DNA from: Massilia atriviolacea
Lineage (GTDB): Bacteria; Pseudomonadota; Gammaproteobacteria; Burkholderiales; Burkholderiaceae_D
Direction of reading: 5' to 3'
Assembly: GCF_003953935.1 (NCBI RefSeq)
Contig: NZ_RXLQ01000001.1
Span: forward strand, 565,019 to 629,018
DNA length: 64,000 bases
The first letter of the stretch is position 1, and each line of letters opens with the position of its first letter. Made by a program: the position numbers and the translations under genes. A model generated the notes under the pieces. That model worked only from the letters and a program-made list of their open reading frames with translations. It was not told where the DNA came from and made no database searches. Of this stretch, positions 42,758-50,230 are shown one piece after another.

Positions 42758-43084
42758 ATGAACGTCATGCTGTATATCAGTCCCGCCGAGAACCAGCCTG
42801 GGAACTACCTGGTGGTCGTCAATGGCGATGGATTCTACAATTCGGTCAACAAGGCGGTGGGAGGGTCGATTCGCGGCGACGACGAGTGGTTCGACGACCG
42901 CCTGTTCAGCATTGGCGGCCCCGGCACCGACCGGGTCGGGGTGGACGGCAGCTTCTCGCTGTCGGCCATCGTGTCCGGCGACCAGCTGAACGAAGACTGG
43001 GGCCAGGATGAGGTGTATGCCCAGGTCCGGGTGGAGGGACTGAGCGGCACATTCAGGAGCAACACCATCCGGCGCGACTTCTGA
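42758..43084 (+). CDS. Small unknown protein, beta-rich
   Basis: The 108-residue protein has a strong ribosome site (AAGGAG, 42745-42750) and reads as alternating strands (LYISPAENQPGNYLVVVNGDGFY, FSLSAIVSGDQL, VYAQVRVEGLSGTF). No signal, membrane segment or catalytic motif is seen. It ends at a long hairpin shared with the convergent peptidase gene. No family recognised. Confidence 0.6.
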   Translation: MNVMLYISPAENQPGNYLVVVNGDGFYNSVNKAVGGSIRGDDEWFDDRLFSIGGPGTDRVGVDGSFSLSAIVSGDQLNEDWGQDEVYAQVRVEGLSGTFRSNTIRRDF

Positions 43085-43090
43085 TGCGTC

Positions 43091-43137
43091 GTCGTCCCTG
43101 CGCCCATTGCTGCCGGGCGCAGGGACGACAGGGTTTT
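43091..43137. terminator. Bidirectional terminator between convergent genes
   Basis: A perfect 15-base-pair stem (43091-43105 with 43115-43129; left arm starts GTCGTCCCTGCG) encloses a 9-base loop and is followed by a GGGTTTTA run. It lies between the stops of the 108-residue gene (43084) and the peptidase gene (43136), so it would end transcripts arriving from both sides. Confidence 0.85.
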
Positions 43138-45310
43138 ACTGCGCAGCCACCTTGGCCGGCTCGTTCATGCGCAAGGCGCGGCTCAGGAAGCCCCAGCGAT
43201 CCGCCACTTCCTCGATCTGCTTGGTGGTCGGCTTGCCGGCGCCATGGCCCGCCTTGACATCGATGCGGATCAGGATCGGCGCGCTGCCCGCCTGCGCCGC
43301 CTGGGCGGCCGCCGCGAACTTGAAGCTGTGCGCCGGCACCACGCGGTCGTCATGGTCGGCCGTGGTGATCATGGTGGCCGGATAGCACGAGCCCGACTTC
43401 AGGTTGTGCAGCGGCGAGTACTTCACCAGCGCCTTGAACTCGTCGGCGTTCTCCGACGAGCCGTAATCCGAGATCCAGGCCCAGCCGATCGTGAATTTAT
43501 GGAAGCGCAGCATGTCGAGCACGCCCACCTGCGGGATGGCCGCGCCGAACAGTTCCGGACGCTGGGTCATCGCCGCGCCGACCAGCAGGCCGCCGTTGCT
43601 GCCGCCGCCGATCGCCAGTTTCGCCGGCGAGGTCACCTTGTTCGCCACCAGCCACTCGGCCGCGCCGATGAAGTCGTCGAACACGTTCTGCTTTTGCAGC
43701 TTGGTGCCGGCCGCGTGCCAGGCTTCGCCGTATTCGCCGCCGCCGCGCAGGTTGGCCACCACGTAGACGCCGCCCATTTCCATCCACGCCAGGTTGGCCG
43801 GCGAGAAGCCCGGGGTCAGCGAGACGTTAAAGCCGCCGTAGCCGTACAGGTAGGTCGGATTGCTGCCGTCGAGCTTGAGGCCCTTCTTCGAGACGATGAA
43901 CATCGGCACCTTGGTGCCGTCGCGGCTGGTGTAGAACTGCTGGCGCGTTTCGTAGTTGTTCGGGTCGAAGTCGACGGTCGGCTTGCGGAACACCGTGCTC
44001 GCGCCGGTTTTCATGTCCAGGCGGTAGATGGTGGTCGGGTTGGTGAAGCCGGTGAACGAATAGAAGGTCTCGCTGTCGCCCGGCTTGCCGTTGAAGCCCG
44101 AGGCCGAACCGATGCCCGGCAGCGCGATCTCGCGTACCAGCTTGCCCTTGCGGTCGACGACCTTGACCATGCTGCGCGCGTCGGCCAGGTACTGGACGAT
44201 GAACTGCTTGTTGACCAGCGACGCGCCGACCAGGGTCTGCGCCGTCTCGGGCACGATTTCTTTCCAGTTCTTCTCGGCCGGCTTGCGCGTGTCGATGGCG
44301 ACCAGGCGCGAACGGGTGGCGTTCTTGTCGGTGCTGAAGTAGAACACCGGACCGTCGTTGTCGATGAAGTTATAGGACGCCTCGAACTGGTCGATCAGCG
44401 GCACCACCTTGGAACCCTGTTTGCTCAGGTCCTTGTAGAAGATGCGGTACTTCGGCGCGGTGCCCTTGGTGGCGGTGATGATCAGGTATTTGCCGTCGTT
44501 GCTGACTTCACCGCCGAAGCCCCATTCCTTCTCGTCCGGACGGTCGTAGACCAGCGTGTCTTCGCTCTGCGGCGTGCCGACCTTGTGGTAGTACAGCTTC
44601 TGGAAGTAGTTGATGCCGGCCAGCTTGGCCGCTTCTTCCGGCGCGTCGTAGCGGCTGTAGAAGAAGCCCTTGCCATCCTTGGTCCAGGAAGCGCCCGAGA
44701 ACTTGACCCATTTCAGGTGGTCGTCCAGGTCCTTGCCGGTCTCGATGTCACGCACTTTCCACTCGTTCCAGTCGGAGCCGGAGGCGGCGGTGCCGTAGGC
44801 GAGGTATTTACCGTCCGGGCTGACGGCGGTGCCGGCCAGCGCCACGGTGCCGTCGGCGGCCAGGGTGTTCGGGTCGAGCAGCAGGCGCGGCTCGTCGCTC
44901 AGCGACTTCATGGTGTAGAGCACCGACTGGTTCTGCAAGCCGTTGTTGCGGCTGTAGAAGTAGCGGCCGCTCTCGCGGTAAGGCACGCTGTAGCGCTCGT
45001 AGTTCCAGAGCTTGGTCAGGCGCTCCTTGATGGCGCTGCGCTCGCCGATCTGGCCGAGGTAGGACTGGGTCACCTTGTTCTGGGCATCGACCCATTCCTT
45101 GGTCTCGGCGCTGTTGGCGTCTTCGAGCCAGCGGTAAGGGTCGGCGATGCTGGTGCCGTGATAGACGTCCTGCTGCTCGACTTTTTTCGTGACCGGATAG
45201 GTCGTTGGCGCGCCGCCGGGCGGGCAGGTCTGGGTCTGGACCTGGGCCAGGGCTTGCCCGCCGAACGCGGCGAGCAGGCTGGCGACGATGACTGCATGTC
45301 TCATTTGCAT
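43136..45310 (-). CDS. Prolyl oligopeptidase family serine peptidase (S9A)
   Basis: The 724-residue protein has a signal peptide (ending GGQALAQ, about residue 23), so it acts in the periplasm or outside. An N-terminal beta-propeller (about residues 80-430) is followed by the alpha/beta-hydrolase domain, with the catalytic Ser in GGGSNGGLLVG, the Asp in ADHDDRVVP and the His in KAGHGAG. It cleaves short peptides after proline. The ATG at 45310 is two codons ahead of another in-frame ATG. A shared terminator lies at its 3' end. Confidence 0.91.
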   Translation of the reverse strand: MQMRHAVIVASLLAAFGGQALAQVQTQTCPPGGAPTTYPVTKKVEQQDVYHGTSIADPYRWLEDANSAETKEWVDAQNKVTQSYLGQIGERSAIKERLTKLWNYERYSVPYRESGRYFYSRNNGLQNQSVLYTMKSLSDEPRLLLDPNTLAADGTVALAGTAVSPDGKYLAYGTAASGSDWNEWKVRDIETGKDLDDHLKWVKFSGASWTKDGKGFFYSRYDAPEEAAKLAGINYFQKLYYHKVGTPQSEDTLVYDRPDEKEWGFGGEVSNDGKYLIITATKGTAPKYRIFYKDLSKQGSKVVPLIDQFEASYNFIDNDGPVFYFSTDKNATRSRLVAIDTRKPAEKNWKEIVPETAQTLVGASLVNKQFIVQYLADARSMVKVVDRKGKLVREIALPGIGSASGFNGKPGDSETFYSFTGFTNPTTIYRLDMKTGASTVFRKPTVDFDPNNYETRQQFYTSRDGTKVPMFIVSKKGLKLDGSNPTYLYGYGGFNVSLTPGFSPANLAWMEMGGVYVVANLRGGGEYGEAWHAAGTKLQKQNVFDDFIGAAEWLVANKVTSPAKLAIGGGSNGGLLVGAAMTQRPELFGAAIPQVGVLDMLRFHKFTIGWAWISDYGSSENADEFKALVKYSPLHNLKSGSCYPATMITTADHDDRVVPAHSFKFAAAAQAAQAGSAPILIRIDVKAGHGAGKPTTKQIEEVADRWGFLSRALRMNEPAKVAAQ

Positions 45311-45434
45311 GGTTCTGTCTCTTGGTGATATGGGCAACTTTGCCGGGAAAGATCATAACGCGAAATCCGGCCGGTGGCGATGCCTGGCGGGGAAAAGCGG
45401 GCGCCGATTCCTTCAGGCGAACCCTGCAGAACGA

Positions 45435-47846
45435 TCAGATCGACCCCACCGGCTCCGTGTACGGCAACACCGACCTGGCCGGCGGGGTCCACCCCGCGAT
45501 CCAGCCGACCAGCTTGTCGGCGGGAATCGGCCGGCTCATGAAGTAGCCCTGGCCCTGGTCGCAGCCCAGTGCGGCCAGCAGGCGCCATACCGCTTCGCTT
45601 TCGATCCCTTCGGCCACCACGCGCAAGCCCATGTTGTGCCCCAGGTCGATGGTCGAACGCACGATCTTGGTGTCGCCGATATCGTTTTCCATGTTCAGCA
45701 CGAAGGACTTGTCGATCTTCAGTTCGTCGACCGGCAGCCGCTTGAGGTAGGCCAGCGACGAATAGCCGGTGCCGAAGTCGTCGATCGACAGGTCGACGCC
45801 CATCGCATGCAGGCGCTCCAGCGTCTGCTGGGCGCGCACCGGGTCGTCCATGATCGCGCTTTCGGTGATCTCCAGGCAGAACGAGGCCGGCGCCAGGCCG
45901 TGGCGCGTGAGGATCTCCCCGAACTTGGCCGGCAGGTCCTGGTCGAGCAAATCGCGGGTCGACAGGTTGACCGAGATTTTCAGGTCGATGCCGTGCCGCT
46001 GCAGTTCGCTGCACAGCGCGGCCGACTGGTCCAGCACCCAGCGCGTGAGCACGCGGATAAACCCGGTCTGCTCGGCGAAGGGGATGAATTCGTCCGGGAA
46101 CACGTTGCCGCGCTCGGGATGGACCCAGCGCACCAGCGCTTCGGCGCCCACCACCGCGCCCGTGTCGAGCCGGATCTTGGGCTGCACGTGCAGGCGGAAT
46201 TCGCTGCGCTCGATGGCGTTGCGCAGCTCCGTCAGCAGGCCCAGGCTCTTGGCGCTCGACTTGTCCATCGCCGCGTCGTAGGCCACGGCGCCGTCGTTGC
46301 GCTGCTTGGCCGCGTACATCGCCACTTCGGCCATCGACAGCAGCGACTCGGCGTCGGCGCCGTTGATCGGATAGGCCGCCATGCCAAGGCCGGCGCCGAT
46401 GTCGACGGTCTGGTCGTCCAGCGAGAGCGGCGCTTCGAGCGCGCGCAGGATGCTCGCCGCCACCTTGTGCGCATGGTCGCTCGACGAGGCTGGCAACAGC
46501 ACGATGAACTCGTCGCCGCCCAGGCGCGCCAGCTGCGCCTGCGGCTCGGTGTCGGCCAGCAGCGCGCGCAGGCGCTCGGCCACTTTTTGCAGCAGGGCGT
46601 CGCCGAAGGCGTGTCCCATGACGTCGTTGACATGCTTGAAGCGGTCCAGGTCCATCATCAGCACGAATACCACCTGCTCGCGCTGGCGCGCTTCGGCCAG
46701 GGCATCGCCCAGCAGGCGCACGAACTGGGCGCGGTTGGGCAGGTCGGTCAGCGAATCCCAGTACGCCAGGCGGCCGATTTCCTGTTCGCGCTTGGCGATC
46801 CCGTCGCGCATGCCGGCAAAGGCCTTGGCCAGCGCCCCGATTTCATCCTTGCGTTCGACGTCGATCAGGCCGTCGTAATCGCCGCGCTCCATGCGCCGGG
46901 CGGTGCCGGCCAGATGGCGCAGCGGCTGCGCGATGCGCATCGCGGTCAGTACCGCCACCGCGCAGGCGACCAGGGTGGCGCCCACGGTGAGGATCAGCAG
47001 GGTGCGCTGCAGGGACTTGTATTCGGCGGTGGCGTCGTCGATCGAGCGCGCCAGCAGCACGTCGGCGTGGCGGCCCCCATCGAGGCCGAGCGGCAGCAGG
47101 CGCGCGCTGTAGCGGATGCCGCCCACATCGAGGTCGAACGGGCGCGCCTGGTTTTCGGGCAGCCCCTCGAGCGCGCGCCCGATGCCGGCCATGGCGGCCG
47201 GCGGCAGGGTCGATTCGAAGGGCGCGTACGGGCCGTCCTGCTGGCGCGTGAAAATCGCCACGTCCAGCTGCGACAGTTCGCGCATGTCGAGCACCAGCTG
47301 GCGGTCGAGCGCAAAACCCATCACCACCCAGGCGATGGTGATCGGGGCCTTGACCGGCATCACCACCACCTGCACCGGGCGCTGGTCGACGATGGCGACG
47401 GCGCCGGCGCCGTCGTGGCGCTCGGCCTGGTCGAGCAAGGCGAGCACCAGCTTTTCGAGCGAGCCGTTCCTGACGATCCCGGTTTCCACGATGACCCGCC
47501 GCTCGCCGTCGATCAGCATGGTCATGTCGGCGCGCGCGCGCCGTCCGCTGTTGGCCAGCGCCGAGGCGACGGTGGCGCGGTCGTCCTCGTCGCCGTTGCC
47601 GATGGCCTGCACGAAGGCGGTGTCGCGCGCCAGCACCTGGGCCGAAAAGCGCTGCTTCTGGGCGTTCTGCTCCATCAGCTTGCGGAAGACTTTTTCGCCA
47701 TTGACCAGCTCGGTGGCGATGGCGGCGCGCGCGTTGACATTGATGCCATGCTCGATCACCGCCAGGCCGATCGCCTGCACCGCCACGATCAGCACCAGGA
47801 ACAGGCTGACGATGCGCCCTTCGAGGGTGTTGAAGCGCAACTTCAT
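45435..47846 (-). CDS. GGDEF and EAL domain c-di-GMP enzyme with periplasmic sensor
   Basis: The 803-residue protein has a membrane helix (about residues 12-32), a periplasmic sensor region (about 35-280), a second helix (about 282-303), HAMP-like (about 304-358), GGDEF (motif at 443-447) and EAL (motif at 569-571) domains. The EAL domain keeps its catalytic set (NLST, EITES, IDDFGTGYSSL, KIDKSFV, AEGIE). The RxxD inhibitory site just before GGDEF is absent. So it may be a phosphodiesterase, cyclase or both. It starts 4 bases after the cupredoxin-like gene's stop, indicating a shared operon and possibly a shared signal. Confidence 0.9.
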   Translation of the reverse strand: MKLRFNTLEGRIVSLFLVLIVAVQAIGLAVIEHGINVNARAAIATELVNGEKVFRKLMEQNAQKQRFSAQVLARDTAFVQAIGNGDEDDRATVASALANSGRRARADMTMLIDGERRVIVETGIVRNGSLEKLVLALLDQAERHDGAGAVAIVDQRPVQVVVMPVKAPITIAWVVMGFALDRQLVLDMRELSQLDVAIFTRQQDGPYAPFESTLPPAAMAGIGRALEGLPENQARPFDLDVGGIRYSARLLPLGLDGGRHADVLLARSIDDATAEYKSLQRTLLILTVGATLVACAVAVLTAMRIAQPLRHLAGTARRMERGDYDGLIDVERKDEIGALAKAFAGMRDGIAKREQEIGRLAYWDSLTDLPNRAQFVRLLGDALAEARQREQVVFVLMMDLDRFKHVNDVMGHAFGDALLQKVAERLRALLADTEPQAQLARLGGDEFIVLLPASSSDHAHKVAASILRALEAPLSLDDQTVDIGAGLGMAAYPINGADAESLLSMAEVAMYAAKQRNDGAVAYDAAMDKSSAKSLGLLTELRNAIERSEFRLHVQPKIRLDTGAVVGAEALVRWVHPERGNVFPDEFIPFAEQTGFIRVLTRWVLDQSAALCSELQRHGIDLKISVNLSTRDLLDQDLPAKFGEILTRHGLAPASFCLEITESAIMDDPVRAQQTLERLHAMGVDLSIDDFGTGYSSLAYLKRLPVDELKIDKSFVLNMENDIGDTKIVRSTIDLGHNMGLRVVAEGIESEAVWRLLAALGCDQGQGYFMSRPIPADKLVGWIAGWTPPARSVLPYTEPVGSI

Positions 47847-47850
47847 GCGG

Positions 47851-48477
47851 TCAAGGCGCACCGGCGTCCGCGGCCGGCGGCTTGAGCGCGAGCTTGACGC
47901 CGGCGGCGGTCGCGCCGTCGGCCTTGACCGCCACGCTCTGTTCGGCGGCGGCGCCGGCCATATTGAAATGCCAGCTCGACAAGGTGTATTTACCGGCCGC
48001 CGGCAACTCGATGCGGGCCGCGCCGGCGGCGTCGGTCCTGGCGAAGAACGGCGTGTCGACCACCCTGATGTAGGCCACCATGCCATCGTGGATATTGCAG
48101 CCGAGCACAACTGTGCCAGCCTTGTCGAACACCTGTGGCGCGGCCGCTACGCCGGAGTACAGCTTCTGGTCGAATTTCTTGGCCGGCGAAAAGGAATAGA
48201 TGTGGTGCTTGACCCGGTCGAAGTTCGGGAAGGAGATCTTGCTGCCGGTCTGGATCACGCTCACCAGCGGCAGGAACTTGAGGCCGCGCTGTTCGATCTC
48301 GGCCGCCTTCATGGTCTGGGGGACCGGCGCGTTACCTTCCGGCACGGCGCTGACGACCACGTCGGCCAGCGGCTTGCCGCTGCTGTCAGTGACCTGCACC
48401 GCGATGGCGGCGGCGCCGGCGGCGCTGCTGGCCAGCGCGAGCGCGGCCAGGGTGATCGGGCGAAGCAGAGCGTTCAT
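47851..48477 (-). CDS. Cupredoxin-like exported protein (methylamine-utilisation-type)
   Basis: The 208-residue protein has a signal peptide (to about residue 24). The central part shows a type-1-copper-like set: a His pair in VKHHIYSFS (about residues 90-98) and GTVVLGCNIHDGM (about residues 120-132) with Cys, His and Met spaced as in plastocyanin-like proteins. The N-terminal VTDSSGKPLADVVV resembles a carboxypeptidase-regulatory fold. It precedes the GGDEF/EAL gene by 4 bases. The role is probably electron or metal sensing in the periplasm. Proteins of this kind are often labelled methylamine utilisation proteins by similarity only. Confidence 0.8.
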   Translation of the reverse strand: MNALLRPITLAALALASSAAGAAAIAVQVTDSSGKPLADVVVSAVPEGNAPVPQTMKAAEIEQRGLKFLPLVSVIQTGSKISFPNFDRVKHHIYSFSPAKKFDQKLYSGVAAAPQVFDKAGTVVLGCNIHDGMVAYIRVVDTPFFARTDAAGAARIELPAAGKYTLSSWHFNMAGAAAEQSVAVKADGATAAGVKLALKPPAADAGAP

Positions 48478-48623
48478 GGGCGCGGTTCCAGGGTGGACGA
48501 AAGCTGACCTATTGTAGCGTCTTGAAGAAAGTTCCGAACAGAACTTTCAACCGCGCGGGGCCTCGGGAAACAAAAGCGGACGGCGGGCGCCGCCGGGGTT
48601 AATAAAATGCATAGATGCTGCGT

Positions 48624-49997
48624 TCAGGCGCGTTTGGCGGCCCGGGCATGGGCCAGGCGCCACTGCTGCGACTGGTCCACGGCCGCGCCGATCTGCGCCG
48701 GGGTCAGGCGGCGCGCGACGATGCCCATGTTGGCGCTGGCCGTCTCGTCGCCGGCCTCGGCCGCCAGCAGCATCCACATATAGGAACGCACGGGATCGCG
48801 CGCCACGCCGCGCCCGCTGTTGTACATGCCGCCCAGGTTGTACTGGGCCAGCGCATGGCCCTGCCCGGCCGCCTGGGCGTACCAGTAGACCGCCATCGCA
48901 TCGTCCTGCGGCACGCCATGGCCGTTGGCGTACATCACGCCCAGGTTGTTCTGGGCGCTGGCGTCGCCCTGCTCGGCGGCGCTGCGGTACCAGTGCGCGG
49001 CCAGGCCGTCGTCGCGCGGCACGCCCTGCCCGCTGGCGTAGATCACGCCGAGGTTGAACTGGGCAATGGCGGCGCCCTGCTCGGCGGCGCGCCTGTACCA
49101 TGCGAGGGCGCGGGCTTCGTCGCGCGCGGTGCCGCGTCCGTTCGCGTACATGCTGCCCAGGTTGTACTGGGCCAGCACGTGGCGCTGCTCGGCCGCGCGC
49201 GCGTACCACTGCAGCGCGCGCGCCTCGTCGCGCTCGACGCCCTGGCCGTTGGCCAGCATCACGCCCAGGTGGAACTGGGCATCCTGGTCGCCCTGTTCGG
49301 CGGCGCGCTGCAGCCAGGCGAGCGCGCGCAAGGGGTCGGCGCGCACCCCGAGGCCGTCCGCGTAGGCCACCCCCAGCTGGCGCTGGGCCATCACGTTGCC
49401 CTGCGCGGCGGCTTGGCGGAACCAGCACAGCGCCTGTTCGTCGTCGGCCTGCACGCCCTGCCCGCGCTTGAACATCAGTCCCAGGTTCAGCTGGGCGGCG
49501 GCGTCGCACTGCATCGCCGCCTTGCGGAACCAGGCCATGGCCTGCGCATAATCGACAACCGTGCCCTGCCCCGACAGATAGCATTCGGCCAGCAGGGTCT
49601 GGGCGCTGCACACGCCCTGTTCGGCGGCGCGCCGGAACCAGGCCAGCGCCTGCTCGTGGCACTGCGGTACGCCGCAGCCCTTGCGGAACATCAATCCCAG
49701 GTTTTGCTGGGCCGAGGGATCGCCCTGCTCGGCGGCCTTGCGGAACCAGGCGGCGGCCTCGGCATCGTTGCGGGCCACGCCGCGCCCGTGGTAATACATC
49801 GAACCCAGGTGGTTCTGGGCGAACGCCAGTCCGTGGTGCGCGGCCTGGCGCAACCAGCCGACCGCCTGTTCGAATTCGCCATCCTTCTTGTACATCAGCC
49901 CCAGGTTGAACTGGGCGTAGGGATCGCCGCGCAGCGCAGCCTGGCGGAACCACATATAGGTTTGATAGTTCTCGCGAATAGTATTCTGGCGGTCCAT
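48624..49997 (-). CDS. Sel1-repeat protein (SEL1-like, about 12 repeats)
   Basis: The 457-residue protein is built almost entirely from Sel1 repeats of 36 residues, with the pattern A..W[FY]R.AAEQG...AQ.NLG.MY..G.GV..D. About eleven clear copies run from residue 14 to 410; a degenerate final repeat follows. Sel1 solenoids mediate protein-protein contacts. No signal peptide is seen, so it is probably cytoplasmic. The gene stands alone. Near-identical repeats make it prone to recombination, which may account for copy-number variation between strains. Confidence 0.93.
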   Translation of the reverse strand: MDRQNTIRENYQTYMWFRQAALRGDPYAQFNLGLMYKKDGEFEQAVGWLRQAAHHGLAFAQNHLGSMYYHGRGVARNDAEAAAWFRKAAEQGDPSAQQNLGLMFRKGCGVPQCHEQALAWFRRAAEQGVCSAQTLLAECYLSGQGTVVDYAQAMAWFRKAAMQCDAAAQLNLGLMFKRGQGVQADDEQALCWFRQAAAQGNVMAQRQLGVAYADGLGVRADPLRALAWLQRAAEQGDQDAQFHLGVMLANGQGVERDEARALQWYARAAEQRHVLAQYNLGSMYANGRGTARDEARALAWYRRAAEQGAAIAQFNLGVIYASGQGVPRDDGLAAHWYRSAAEQGDASAQNNLGVMYANGHGVPQDDAMAVYWYAQAAGQGHALAQYNLGGMYNSGRGVARDPVRSYMWMLLAAEAGDETASANMGIVARRLTPAQIGAAVDQSQQWRLAHARAAKRA

Positions 49998-50160
49998 GCT
50001 TCATCCTTCGGCGCCAAGGCCGTTGAAACTACAGAAATATTGGGCGGCAACAGGCAACAAGCGACCTGAGAAGTATTGCTAAAATTTTAATAAGAACAAG
50101 AGAGCCGGAGTTTGACTGGGCACAAGCGTCATAGCAGGTTGTCACGTTAGGAGGCCATGA

Positions 50161-50201
50161 AAAAACCCCGCCGGGATCGCTCGCGGCGGGGTTTGGTTTC
50201 A
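50161..50201 (-). terminator. Rho-independent terminator of the TonB receptor gene
   Basis: A 10-base stem AAACCCCGCC / GGCGGGGTTT closes a 12-base loop; read on the minus strand it is followed by a run of Ts (GGGGTTTTTTC). It lies about 30 bases after the stop of the TonB-receptor gene and ends the Hsp70-exonuclease-DUF2946-receptor string. Confidence 0.88.
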
Positions 50202-50230
50202 GCCTGAAACAAATATGTGCTTGCGCTTGC

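Noticed and set aside
45288-47885. An 865-codon antisense ORF opposite the GGDEF/EAL gene
   Set aside because: Antisense shadow of a well-supported c-di-GMP gene; translation is Gln/Arg/His rich with no fold.
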